From assembly GCA_954871525.1 (NCBI GenBank), contig OX940860.1, positions 22,104,001 through 22,168,000 of the forward strand: DNA of 64,000 nucleotides, given 5' to 3'. Source of the DNA: Parietaria judaica (lineage: Eukaryota > Streptophyta > Magnoliopsida > Rosales > Urticaceae). Positions 1 to 12,326 of this stretch are shown in pieces (position 1 is the stretch's first letter; every line of letters starts with the position of its first letter). The notes beneath the pieces were generated by a model. The model worked only from the letters and a program-made list of their open reading frames with translations, ran no database searches and was not told where the DNA came from. Both the position numbers and the translations under genes were made by a program.

Positions 1-261
1 CCTGAGCCAGTGGAGAGTCCGTTTGACTCGAAAGTCCAGGAGCCCAAACCCTAAAGTCACAAAAGTCAACAAGACGACATTGAACCCGGCCCAACACAAG
101 CAATTGGGCCGCTTGAGGCATTTTCTTGCATGAACCTACACTTAAATATTCTTGCATCACCATTTCATTTTCACTTATGCACTAAGTTTGGTATACCCTA
201 CCACGTTATATACACATACATATATACGCACACTGTCACATATTAAAATATAGTCCTATAT

Positions 262-310
<49 letters not shown>

Positions 311-2862
311 GGATCTAACTTCAGAACTAAACTTTGTGTACTCAATAGCAATCTCCGTCCTTATCTTCGACGCAATGCTACCTTTTAATGCACATCTTGT
401 TCCCTCTTATCTTTTTACTTTTAGCAGAAAATGTATTGGATAGTATAGTAGAGACATTCTAAATTTCATAAAAAGAATCTCTACAAACCTCAAATTAAAA
501 ACATGCATCATATTATAAGCTAATTGAGATGGTTTTTTAAAGAAAGAAAAAGATAATGGAAAAAAAAGAAAGAAAGATAAATAGATAGATAGATCGAGAG
601 GTCAAATTTGAATTTGAATGCGAACGATAATTTGATAAACGATCACTCAACGTATAATCTTGAAAAAATCATCACTCACAGACAAAGTACTAAGCTACAC
701 TACTACAAAAACCACCACGGATTTCGTACTACAGCAGTTCCAAAAAATTTGCACTACAATTTCTCATTAACTTGACTAGCAATAGCATTGGTGGCACTTG
801 CGATGAAAATGATGAAATGACATATTTTTGTTTTGTTTTTGAGTTATATGATAAATGTTTTTGGATATTTAGCAAAGCGTTGTGATACTCTTCGAGCAAA
901 ACAAATGCTGGATAGATCAATTATCGCGAGTGTACTAGTAGGTGAGGCCTTAATCAAGAAAATGATTTTAAGAATGCATGAAATAATCGATGCGCTTTTT
1001 TTAATTATTATTATTAAAATTGCATATTTAGCTTATTAAGTGTTCATATGAAAAAGTGAGAACTTAGATGAAATCATTGATAATTATAAAAACTTTGACC
1101 AAAGGTTTCAGAAAAAAGAATGAATGAGTTATAACGTCGGTATTTGAATTGTGTTGATCTTACATCTTATAAAAAAGCTTGCTAAGAATAATAATTAAGA
1201 TGTCCAAGCTTTCAAAAGAAAGGATCAACATATCACAAATTTTATGCAACAATTGGTAAAAATTTGTAAAAAACGACTAAAAAAAAACCCGCACGAAACA
1301 CGTTATTTGGAAGCATAGGCGGAAGTATGTAATGAAACTCGTCGTTTTGTTTATTTCTTATCCATTTGGATTGCAATTGTGTGGCCATTTTATTTTATGT
1401 GTCGAAATATATGAAATTACCTTACTTTTGGGGCACAAAAAATATCACTAACCTTCTTGTTTGGCACGTGGAAGTTGTTTCAAAGGCTAACGAAATATGC
1501 CAAAAATAAAATAAAATATCACCAAGTATTAAGACAAAAAAAAAATGCATGTTTCGTTGCTGCACCATAATAAATATAAAATAAAATAAAAAAATCTTAG
1601 CAACCCTAATGAAAGACGGGGAGACAAACTAGACTCTTCTTATTACGTACATAAGCCATCAACATTGAGTTGGCTTTGTGCTAAATAAAGGTGTTCTAAC
1701 TTCTAATTAATCGTTAAAAATCCATTAAGCCAAAAGTTTACAAATCTTAATTAGTTTATAAACCAGTTATTTCTTAAATGTTTAATCAAAACCTCACAAT
1801 TTCAGTGCGTTACACTTTTTTTTTTTCTAAAACAACTTGCAATAGAAAAATATTCAGTAACCCATATAATGGGCATTTACCAACTGAAAAATTAAAGAAA
1901 TAAAAAGGAAAATAAAGTTGAATATATTAAAGAAGAGCATAAGAAAAGGCAAAGCACGTGGCAATGATAGGATAGGACGGCTTGAAGATGAGCCCACCAG
2001 CATTCACTGCTTCTTACAAAAACCTCACACCTTTCCACCAAATCCCAAATCAAACAACATTACATATAGTTTTTTTTTTTTTTTTTTTTTTAAGTAACTA
2101 GCAGTAAAATCAATTTGGTATATTTTTGTTATTTATCTATAAGTTTTAATTTCCGAGAGTAATACTCTACACTTTTAAGTATTAGCACATCTACATTAAA
2201 AAAAAAATTATATAGCACACCGTATCTTATGTTTTGGAGAATGGCATAATTTTTAACTTCTGTTATATAAATAAAAGCGGTTAATGTATCTAACTTTAGA
2301 CAGAATTAAAGAACATCAAGCATTAGAGTCGCATAAATGTATTTTTCATACTTGTTATATTTTTTTGTTAACTTATGGTGAAGTGTCATAAGACTCTCAT
2401 AATCTCATTTACCAAATTTTATTTACACTTTTTATTATAAAAATCGTGATAAATATAAGCTACGATGGCACATTATTATAAACTAGAGACAGAAAGAATC
2501 GTGATATATTAGAGACAGGAATACAAGTCTTACAATGTACACGACTTTATTACTGGATACGTGATCGGATGATGATTAATTTTACCTAAATTTAAATAAA
2601 TTTGCTTTAATGTTAATGATAATACAATTTTGAAATAATTTAGTATATTGATCTTAATTGATAAATAAGAATTTCCACCGAAGTTGAATCCTTACGTTAG
2701 TGTTGAGAATCATACTCAAACTCGTATTTAATGATAAGAACAGTTGACCAACACAGCTTTAGTCAAAACTAAACAAACAACCATCGCAAAATTAAATAAA
2801 ATAAAATAAAAAAATATCACCGCATTTTCATTGCCACGCACGCGCTTTCTTCTTCTTCTTCG
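1..2862. other. Gene-poor upstream region
   Basis: AT-rich sequence with no reading frame that resembles a protein. It contains a TA microsatellite, poly-A and poly-T runs, a GATA-type short tandem run near 580-595 and a poly-T run near 2070-2092. The first 150 bases are richer in G and C and could be the edge of a repeat, but no terminal structure is visible. A pyrimidine-rich stretch (CT repeats at about 2898-2915) lies just before the receptor-like gene and is typical of plant core promoters and 5' leaders. Confidence 0.5.
265..307. repeat. (TA)n microsatellite
   Basis: Uninterrupted alternating T and A for about 40 bases. Simple repeat, likely length-variable. Confidence 0.95.
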
Positions 2863-2940
2863 GTGTTCTCAATTTATTTCCCAACTCCAACTACATACTC
2901 TTCTCTCTCTCTCTACGATCTCGAGTGTCGGCACGCAGAT

Positions 2941-5199
2941 ATGAATCCACGGTGGGGATTCCATCGCCGGACGGCGGTGCTGTTCTTCTTCTTCTTTCTC
3001 TTGCTGCTTCACGTCAACTTGAGCTTTTGCTGGTCTCTCTCCCATGGAGGTTTGTCGCGGGTCTTGTTCTGTGCTTTCTTACGGAGGAATTCAACTGAGA
3101 GGTCGTCTTGTTTGGACGCAGGTTTAGCGTTGTCCGGGTTCGGGGATAGGCTTGTCCGCGGTTGGAATAGCGACGGCGGAGAAGAAGCCGACGCATTTCC
3201 TCACCTGTGAGTGCTTTCTTTCTCTTTCTCTCTTCGAACTTGAGTTTGAGTATCTCTTAGTACTTTGTATGCTTCGTAGTGTGTATATATATATATATAT
3301 ATATAATTAGAAGGATCCTCATTGGTGACAATATTAATTCTTTGTGCCTAGAATTTGTTTGAGATGATTTTGTTTTACTGTGTCAATTTGTAAGCTCGAG
3401 CGTGAAATCGATAGTTGAATGCGGTTTTATCACGGATTCCTGAAATCGAATTTGACGATATTGTAGGCAGATCGGTGAAGTGGGAGGAATTGCCTACCGG
3501 AGGATGCTTCTGGTGGCAACAGTGAGACCGTCCCGGGCGGGAAAGGATATAGCAAACCAAAGGGTTCAGATACCATCACATCACAGCTCTTCTTCTTCTT
3601 CGCCGCTCAACCGGGTCTCATCAACAGCACCGTCGCCATCTTCGATCAGAGACGTTCCATTTGCAGTAAACAGACCGGTTCTTGTTACCGCACCAGCAAA
3701 ACCACCCTCTGTTGTAACATCTCCGCCTGCTTCGACTGCAAGGAAGAGCACGAGATCACATCATAGGATGCTGATTTTGGTAGGAGTTCTCGGCAGTGCC
3801 TCGGTCTTATTGGTTTCAGCTATTGCCTTTGTGTTCTTCAGAACCACCAAGGTCGTTACTGTGAAACCGTGGGCGACAGGGTTGAGCGGGCAGCTGCAGA
3901 AAGCATTCGTAACCGGTCAGTTTGTTTTTTTGTTTTACATAACTCAAGTCGCTTTCTAGGTCCTCGTTTGTTCGTTTTGTGGTATCCCGATAGAAGTCTC
4001 AATGTTAGGTTCTGTATTTCAGGTGTACCGAAGCTAAATCGATCGGAAATTGTAGCAGCTTGTGAAGATTTCAGTAACATAATTGGAAATTTCTCAGAGG
4101 GCACTGTCTACAAGGGAACCCTTTCAAGTGGGGTGGAAATAGCCGTGACGTCAAGTGCTGTAAAATCTCGTGCAGAATGGTCAAAAACTTCTGAAGACAA
4201 GTTCAGAAAGAAGGTACGAATTATGAAGGACCAGTTTCCCGTCGGTCTCTTTGATTCAGTAAAAGTCTAAATGTAGATCTTATAATTGATCCGGTTTTTT
4301 GACCCCTCAACAGATCGAAAAACTGTCGAAAGTGAACCACAAGAATTTTGTGAACCTCATCGGCTTCTGTGAAGAAGAGGAACCATTCACGAGGATCATG
4401 GTTTTTGAGTACGCTCCGAACGGAACACTCTTCGAGCATCTACACAGTGAGTTTCTTCACACACTAATCCATCATGAAAGTCAAAACATAACATTGAAAT
4501 TATCTTTCTTAATCAATTTAAACAACTCTGGTGCAACACATTGATAAATATTGAATTTACCGTTAAAAACGAGTAGAGCGACGTGTTTTAATGAAGCTAT
4601 TTTTGTTTGTGATCTTATTTGCAGTCAAAGAAGCCGAGCACTTGGACTGGGGAATGAGGCTACGAATAGCAATGGGCATGGCATACTGCCTGGACCACAT
4701 GCACCAGATAACGCCTCCCATCGCCATTCGGGACTTGAATTCTTCGTTCGTATATTTGACCGAAGACTATGCTGGAAAATTATCAGATTTTAGGTTTTGG
4801 AATGAAATGACCGCTGAGAAGATGCAATCAGACGCTCGGGAGATCTCGGAATTCTCGTCGGACAATCCCGAGAGCAATGTGTGTAGCTTTGGGGCGATTC
4901 TGTTCGAAATGATAACGGGAAAGATGCCCGTTTCAGGGGAGAACTGCTCCATCAAGGCCGAGAATTTCTCAATGGACATGGTGGATCCGACCTTGAAGTC
5001 GATCAACGAACAAGATGTTGAGAAATTGATTCAAGTGATCAGAGACTGTATGCATCCCGAGCCGAAGGAGAGGCCGACGATGGTAGAGATCACGGCGAGG
5101 CTGAGGGAAATAACTTCGGTGGGGCCCGATGCTGCCACGCCGAAACTATCTCCTCTTTGGTGGGCGGAGCTCGAGATTATCTCCACGGAAGGAAGCTAA
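2941..5199 (+). CDS. Probable inactive receptor-like protein kinase (At2g40270/At3g56050/MRH1 family)
   Basis: Five exons: 2941-3206, 3467-3915, 4023-4213, 4314-4446, 4625-5199. All introns are GT-AG and phases agree, giving 537 aa. The N-terminus has a basic start and a Phe/Leu-rich signal peptide (about residues 13-28). A Ser/Pro-rich stretch precedes one membrane helix (about residues 185-205, from MLILVGVLGSASVLLVSAIA). The juxtamembrane VVTVKPWATGLSGQLQ and the C-terminal LSPLWWAELEI are hallmarks of this family. The kinase domain is a pseudokinase: the VAIK lysine is replaced (EIAVTSS), HRD reads IRD, and DFG reads DFR. The stretch before MVDPTLKS is shorter than I expect for the family, suggesting a small deletion. 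No leucine-rich repeats are visible. The start at 2941 is chosen because it directly precedes the signal peptide. Role: plasma-membrane signalling by scaffolding rather than catalysis; MRH1 is linked to root-hair growth (family knowledge). Confidence 0.85.
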
Positions 5200-6269
5200 G
5201 ACGAGTTTTTTTCCGAGTCCGATTTTTTCATGAGTTGATTCTTTTTGCAAGTGTGGTCCGTATTAAATTTAACCATGTGGTGTGTGTAGAGTAATTGCAT
5301 GTGTATGTAATGTATTAATGGAAGTGATATCTCTGTACATAACTGGGAGAGGGAGAAAAGTAAAAGCCTCTTTTATTATCCCTCTCAAACGATGTCCATT
5401 TTGGATGTATTAAAGCTTAAAGCTGTTCTCTTTTTTTTTTAATAAAATAAATGTGGCATATCTGCTATTTGAGATATTTGCGGTAAAAATACTCCTATGT
5501 TATCAAAGATAATTTTTATATATTTTTTCAAAAATTCTTAAAAATATAAAAAATAGATATTTGCGGTAAAAATACCCACATGTTTCACAATATAACTCAT
5601 ATTTTCAATTTTTTCTGGCACGAATTTTTAATTATATATTTTTAAAATTTAAGAATTGAGTTTTTCATTCATTTTCTACCATGTTTGTAGCTATCGACAT
5701 GGCAATATGACTTGTTCATGTTTTTGCCCTTTCAGTCCATGTGATCTAAAATGTGAAATTATAATCGCCACGTGAAACTTTATGATAAAAAATTATGAGA
5801 AAACTTACGCCAAGATTTTGTACGGGAAGCTGTGAAAAAATAGATATAAATATAACATATGAGTATTTTTATCGCAAATATCTGGTAAATAAACGTGTAA
5901 AACGTTGCAGAAAAGTTGTAAGAGTTTGACCATTCCAATGATTTGTCTATGTACAACGCAGAGCTGACTCCGAGCTCGTTTCTTATACAACGTATGTGTG
6001 TACACACACTCAAATTTCTATAATGGAAGTGCAACACAAATTCCTAATTTCCTCGGTCAACCATCAAGCTCCGCCAATGGAGATTCATTCCTACCTTTTC
6101 GGCAGAGATAAGCCTGTCAACCATCATCGATCAGTCCAACAATGGCGACCCAAACGTCTCAGCTTCTTGTTGCACATGACATTTTCAGGCCGGCTGAGAC
6201 TCTACATTATGATTTCGTCGGAGGAAACTCCCCGAGATTGAATCGCTCGCAGCTGATTGACGGAATGTG
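5200..6269. other. Intergenic region between pseudokinase and ETO1-type gene
   Basis: Contains the 3' UTR of the pseudokinase gene and then a miniature inverted-repeat element. The final few hundred bases should include the 3' UTR of the minus-strand ETO1-type gene. No further coding sequence is visible. Confidence 0.6.
5471..5885. mobile_element. Miniature inverted-repeat element, Mutator-like
   Basis: The left end reads AGATATTTGCGGTAAAAATA and the reverse complement of the right end reads AGATATTTGCGATAAAAATA; the match runs on for about 35 bases. A third copy of the terminal motif sits inside at about 5557. No coding capacity. I could not define a clean target-site duplication, so the ends are approximate. 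Confidence 0.5.
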
Positions 6270-9200
6270 TCACTTTTGAGAAGCGGAATTGTGCGTTCGG
6301 GTATAAAGATCGAGCGTGTCAGAGTGGTTCGGGTCTAAGCAGAGCGCTGCTTGACAATCTCGAAGTGCAGAGGCCACATCTCCGACGGCGTCATAAAATG
6401 CAGCTCGAAGATGAAGCATCTGCAAGTCGGGTCTGAAACTTAGCGCCTTCGTAAGCTCGTCAATTGCTTCGGTTTCCTTCTGGTCATCCATCAACACTGG
6501 TCGTGATAAGCAAGTTCAACTGATCAGTACTTGGACATATAAAAAAAATCTAGTGTTGATACCGTGTTATGAAGACTTACCGGCTGCCCTGTATCTGTAA
6601 GGGTACGTTCTTAGTGGATCCAACTCCGTCGCCCTATCGAGGTCGTTCTTCGCCACGTCACGATCACAATATTCCGACCGTTTCTCGTAAGCGGACGCGT
6701 TGCTCTGCGCCTTCCCAATGAGGCTGGTCATCTCGTCGTATGCTGCTTTGCGTTGACTTCTCAGGTGGTAAACACGAGCCAGCCCCTGATGGGCTCTCGT
6801 GTGCTTAATGTCAAGCGCGTTCTTGTAACAATTGGTCGCCTGATCCAGCTGGCCGCAGTCAACGTAGATACTGCCAAGGTTGTTTAGCGCCTGAGACGTT
6901 CCATAAAAACGCAGCGTCAAGCAAGTTAAACGAGCCAAAATGTAGAGTATTCGAACCCAAAAAATTACTAACCTGCCCTTTTCTAAGACCGTCTGAAGGG
7001 CAGTTGAGCGCATCTTCTAGCAGCTGAATGACGGCAGATGAGGATTCGGGGTTGAGATTTGAATCTGCCAAGATGTACGCCTTGAGGAAGAAGGCTTCGA
7101 ACGACCTCTGCACAGAAATCGACTTCTCGGCTCTAGCGAGGGCTTGTTCGCGGTTTCCAGTGTCGTACAGAATCCATCCTTCGTAGACGAGCCTCTCGTA
7201 ATCGGAGCTCGAATGGTTTTGGGCCAACCGCAAACTGCGCATTGCAGCTTTCTGACAATTCAGCCTGGAACAGCCATGATATAGAAAACAGTCATAATCT
7301 AAAACTTTCAAAGCACAATCACACATAATATGGACCTGTTGTCACTAAAGAAGAACTCTCATACTGACAAACGAAAATATTGGATTGAAAAACTAGAAAC
7401 ATGATACGGCCGGGGATTTCGATCTCGTGATGGGAGCTGTGTTTCCGTGTTCTCGATTTACGAACTACTCTGTCAAGCCAAGTCTACCCTGTTCTAGAGA
7501 GACTATACTAGCTAAGATTTAGAGAATATTTTGGTTAAGAGGTGATTTGCATTGGAAATTGTAATTCATTTATAGGTAGGGCAAAATATCCAAACCAAGT
7601 CTACTTAAATATGATTTAATTTGAATGACAAGTAAATACTAAATGCAATACTTAAAAAACTAATTTAAAGCCTGTTGCCCGCTACCCAGTCAGTCTGTTA
7701 TGGTTCCTTCTATGATAAGTCTTACCAACGAAAGCATCCGTAACGGAACACTAACCTTAAGAGAAGTAGAGATTGTCGAAACCGCAACAAGGAATTCGCG
7801 GGCTCACTCTCCAGCATCTGATGTATGATAGCTAGCGAGCCAACATCATCGACGCAAGACCACCTCTCGTACAGCCGCATCCAGCAATCTGCCTGGCTCA
7901 GCGTTGGAACTCGCCGGCTTAGAGTCTCGACAAAGCAATCTCCTCTAACCTTCCCACCAAAAATCATGCAATTGGGCTCCAGAGTCAACAAAACTCGCAA
8001 ATCTCTCAAGGCGTTTTCATAATCCTCGAGCGCGATGGACAGCCAAGCCCTCAGCTCAAGACAATCAGGGGAGAGCCTAAACCCGACAATCTTGTCAATC
8101 TCCGAGACTGCTTCCCGTATCCGCTTCTCTTCCATCTGTAACACTGCTCGGTACTTGAATGGGAACGAGAGAGTCGGGTCAAGCTCGGTGGCAGTGCCCA
8201 AATCCGAAACCTTCTCTCTGCCAATGTTGTAGAGTGATCTCTCCTGGTACATCCACCCGGCGGGCTTGTGGTTTGAAATGACCGAGCTCATAAGCTTATA
8301 AGCCGAGTACTGCTGCCCCATCTTGTGCTTAGCCCTAGCGACACCGGCATAAGAATAAATGTGACCCGCCTCAACTGCAGCCTCGAAGCAGCGCAGAGCA
8401 CCAACGTGCTCACTCCTCTCAAGCAGAACGCAGCCCAGCTGGTGCAGCGCCAGTGCCTTCTGCCATCGCTCCGTGGCGCTCTCTCCGAGCCTCTTCAACA
8501 GCTTCACCGTCGTCTTCGCCACCATGCTCTCCTCCATCGCGACCTGGCTGAGGAAATAGTACAAAAAGAAAGAGGCACTTCCCAACAAGGCTAATCTCTC
8601 CCTCGTAACGGAGCTGCACAGAAACTTGATAGCTCTCGGCCGGTACAGACACCCGGGAAGCTCCCTCAGCAGAACCTGCAAGCAAGAAGCGACGAGCAGG
8701 CTCGCGGACTCCTCCAGACCGTACTCGACGAGGACCAGACCTTCCTCAATCGTCCCGACGAGCGAAGCCAAGTGAGAGTCGCAGTCAGATTTCAAATCCT
8801 CGCAGCAGAACCGGTTGGCGAAGGCGAGAAGCTCCACGATGATCCTGGGGCCGAACCGGTCAACTCTTCGGGTCCTAGTGTACTCTTCCGCAGCCCTGAT
8901 GGCGTGGCTGGAAACCCCAGTGTTAGAGAAGTCAATGTCAGCCATTTTAGCCTCCTTGAAACCCCCACACAGCATGGCATTGAGAGGGGTCGAGAGCTTG
9001 GCGATCCTGGCTCTCACGCATTTAATCTCTTCCCTACCAACCCAAATTGACACATCAAAAGATTCATTCTCAGTCTCAGATGTCATTGCCTCGTCCTCGT
9101 CAGGACCACAACCAAGAGAAGAAGACGACCCACATTGGCACGAATCCGGCTCCGGATCCGGGTCAGACCCACGAGCCAGAGCAGACTTAGGACACTCGAG

Positions 9201-9701
9201 AGCGAACCCGCCACACTCCATGGCCGAGCCGCGACCCGCAAGCTCGTCCTCGCGCCGCTCGAACTGCAGCCACGCCGAGGCCACGACCTTGGTCAGCGCG
9301 TCCGGGGCGTAGCGTCGCGCGGCCTGGAGGCATCGCCGGAGGAGCTTCGCATCCCCGAGGCCTCGCAGGAGCGAGTACTGCTCGACGCACAGCGACGCCT
9401 TCTCGCTCTCCGACGACGAGCTCTCGAATCTCCGGTAGAGCTCCGACAGGGATTCGACGAAGTCGAGGGGCTTGGCGTTCGGGTCCAAGCGGGGCTCGAG
9501 AATCTCTGTCGTGGGAAGCCCGTTGGGGAGGAGGAGAGACTCGTTGACCGAGTTTGACTTTGACGCGTGCTTCTGTTTGGAGTTGGAATTGGAAGCGAAG
9601 GATTTGAGCTTGCTCAGGCTCGGCCTGGGCGTGTCCGTGTTGGGGCTGAAGGCGTGGACTTGGGAGCTCTTGAGTCGGTCTATGAGCTTGAGTCCGCGCA
9701 T
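6270..9701 (-). CDS. ETO1: ETO1-type BTB/TPR protein (CUL3 adaptor for type-2 ACC synthases)
   Basis: Four exons on the minus strand: 9701-7756, 7264-6973, 6890-6581, 6496-6270, all GT-AG with consistent phases, giving 924 aa (Arabidopsis ETO1 is about 950). It starts MRGLKLIDRLKSSQVHAFSP, the conserved N-terminus of the family. A BTB domain lies at about residues 214-315 (from SFDVSIWVGREE through LLAFANRFCCEDL). Tetratricopeptide-like repeats fill about 420-924, including HTRAHQGLARVYHL and DPLRTYPYRYRAA near the end. Known role: ETO1 and EOL proteins bind type-2 ACC synthases through the TPR region and CUL3 through the BTB domain, targeting the enzymes for degradation and holding ethylene output down. 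The C-terminal half looks closer to ETO1 than to EOL1/EOL2, by memory. Nothing is truncated. The GC-rich first exon contrasts with the AT-rich introns. Confidence 0.93.
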
Positions 9702-10035
9702 TTTCGGAGCTTTGGCTATGGCGAGTTCATGGGTTCTTCACGGAGATGCGAACGAGCCTGGTTTCCGTGAGGAAAGAGAAGGTGGGTTTTTCGTTATGGT
9801 TCATGGGATTAAGTAGAGAGGAATCTTCTTTAGGATAAAGCAAAGCGCTTAAACAGTGTCATGCTTTACGAGCTTTAATGGAGTTGGATTGGATAGTTGT
9901 TTGTTTTGGTTACCGAAAGCTACAGTGATTGATTAGGTTGCTAACTCCGGAGAAGATGAAGAAGAAGAGAGAGAGACGTAAAGATTTCTATATTATTTAT
10001 TCTTTTATATTTTAAATTTTAAAATATACATATAC
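9702..10035. other. 5' flank of the ETO1-type gene
   Basis: On the minus strand this is the 5' UTR and promoter of the ETO1-type gene. A purine-rich GA run (about 9953-9975) reads as a CT-rich leader on the gene strand. No other feature seen. Confidence 0.5.
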
Positions 10036-10620
10036 TACAGTACCGAGCATGGTTTTAATTTTAAAAATCCGGATATGTCCTCGATATATCCACGACGTGT
10101 CCAGAAAATGAGAAATACGAAACGATATTTCGCAGGAAATTGATATATCATTTTCTTCCCATTTATCTGTCGGCAAGCGATATATCCGTAGAAATGGAGA
10201 GTGCGAAACGACATCGATATTGGCATTTAGAACCATGCTTCGTATTTATGTTCGTACTCTATGACTTTATTATGATGGCTAGCTTATTTTATGTTATGTC
10301 GACATTATGTTATATGTTTGTGTTATGTTATGATTTATGAGTGTGTTTTTTAGGCTATAACTATGTGTTATATTTATTAAATAGGTAATTTAGAAACTAT
10401 AGAAAAATATGATTGAAATACTAAAAATATTTTTCCGGAATATCCGTCGATATTTCGATCGGCAAGCGATATATCCGTGAAATTTATGCGGTTTATCGGC
10501 AAGCGATATATCCACTTCTTCCCATTTATTCGTCGGCATGCCCTTCGGCAAGCGATATATCCGTAAAATGGAGAGTGCGAAACGACATCGATATCGTTAT
10601 TTAGAACCTTGGTACTGAGT
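10036..10620. repeat. Repeat cluster with palindromic MITE ends and a four-times-used 18-base motif
   Basis: The motif CGGCAAGCGATATATCC occurs at about 10171, 10459, 10497 and 10547. The block ending near 10236 (gagagtgcgaaacgacatcg then ttagaaccatgc) recurs with changes near 10571-10617. The left edge (10047, GCATGGTTTTAA) is the inverse of TTAGAACCATGC at 10225-10236, and the right edge near 10600-10616 (TTAGAACCTTGGTACTG) mirrors CAGTACC at 10038. It looks like two overlapping or duplicated miniature inverted-repeat elements. No coding capacity. Confidence 0.6.
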
Positions 10621-12321
10621 ATGTCTATACTGAGATTTATATATATATATATATAAAGCATTTTTGGGTAATTTTAAAAATAAATTAACTGTGGAAAGAT
10701 ACTTAAATTTTGACCACTAGAAACAGAAGGGTTTATAGTGAAAAAATAGCATTAAAAATACCTTAAGGCAACAAATATAAAGCGGCACATTTTTTCTTCT
10801 AATTTTTTAACGGACATTGGTAAATTTTTAACGTAGTGCTATTAAATCATATTTATATATACATTTATGTTCTCGTGATCATCCATCTGTAGTATCTTCT
10901 TTACAGTTGAATTCGAAGAAAAAAATTAGATAGAGAAATGTGTGGGCCTCTAGTATCTTCTTTGCACTTGAATTCGAAGAAAAAATAGATGGAGAAATGT
11001 TTGGGTTCTCACATTTATTAACTTTAGGTACTTCTATGACTTTTTTTCACTTTGAATTCCTATCGTCTAAACTGATCAAATTTAAAGTACTTATACCGTA
11101 ATTATCTCAAATTAAAAAGCATAGAGATTAGTTCCAGTGTTGGAGTGCCCACTTTGATGATTTATGAACCACTCTGGTTCTGCCACGTCATTGTAGATCC
11201 GGAAGAAGAAAGGTCCTACTCAGCACAAGGTTTTTGGTCAACTGTTGCATTACTATATTCTAGTATTATTTATTATTTCTCTGTATTGCTTATTATTGGT
11301 TCTCTTTTAATTGCTAGTACTGCCACAGAATAATAACTTTCAAAAGTTAATAACACATAAATAGAAGGAATATTAATGTCCACAAAAATCTCGAATTTTA
11401 ATGTTTACCTCAAAAAATTAGTTGCAGAAATTGCTTTCTTTAATACTTATGTTAAAAAATAAAGATTTATCCCGTATTGTATTTTGGGTTTACATTGAAT
11501 TGTTTTATATTAGTTTTTGAGTATGTAGGTTTTTTTTTTTTTAAGAGTGTAATTTATATTCAAACGCACCGTCGCAGAGAGAAAGACAGTGGCGCACCAC
11601 GAGGCAACTTAACAGTCGATTCCGTTATAATTTAAAATTTCTTAATGGTTGTAGTTTTTGTCGTTTAATGTTAACCATATGTTAGAGTGCAAGAACTCGA
11701 GAGATATGAGTACTTAGTATTCAGTGCCGTCATGTTAGCATTTTACTGATCATTGGAAATAGATTGAGAGATATGAACAAAAAATTCATAACTTTGATTA
11801 AAATTTAAAAGCTTATTACTAGATAGGGTATATCATGAATTATAAATTTATGATAATTAGTGTAGTTGCAAACAACCAACGCATCGTCCGATGACAGATT
11901 ACAAAGTAAAAAAAAAAAAAAAGATAATTAGTATGAAAGATATAATTAACGACGGTTTAGATCTTGACAGGCCATTATTAATCTTTTAATAATTTAGGTT
12001 GGATTCTTATTGATTCCTACCACTTGCAGCTTTTTCTGCTCGTGGTTGGCCTATGAATTATTAACCAAATAGCTAATCAATTAAAACCATACAAATATAT
12101 AATAAATACGTAGGGTTCCAGGATGTTATCAAACAATTATAACAACTTGCAGCCTCATATGACCTTATCTTTTATAATATATAATATACATATACATGCA
12201 ATGGGAAAGAATATGATATACGAGAATATATGCCAAATCAGGTCACAGTGATAAATGTTGGCAAAGAGCAAGAAATTTCATGACCCATGTGAAAATTCTG
12301 AAGCTTTTTCTTTCTTTTATT
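10621..12321. other. Intergenic AT-rich region
   Basis: No convincing gene. Includes a short direct repeat (10890-11010) and, near 10695-10860, a diverged member of a dispersed noncoding repeat also seen near 39600-39860. A short reading frame at 11145-11333 has no recognisable features and is probably chance. Confidence 0.5.
10890..11010. repeat. Direct tandem repeat, two 61-base units
   Basis: Units starting at 10890 and 10951 both begin TAGTATCTTCTTT and continue with GAATTCGAAGAAAAA and then a GAGAAATG block, with a few substitutions. Confidence 0.8.
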
Positions 12322-12326
12322 ATTAT

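Noticed and set aside
3480..4270. Separate short genes from intron read-through frames within the pseudokinase locus
   Set aside because: They are exons of one gene; phases join across GT-AG introns and the protein matches a single family.
7825..9816. Many plus-strand frames opposite the ETO1-type gene, some over 100 codons
   Set aside because: They are shadows of a G+C-rich minus-strand exon with no recognisable protein features.
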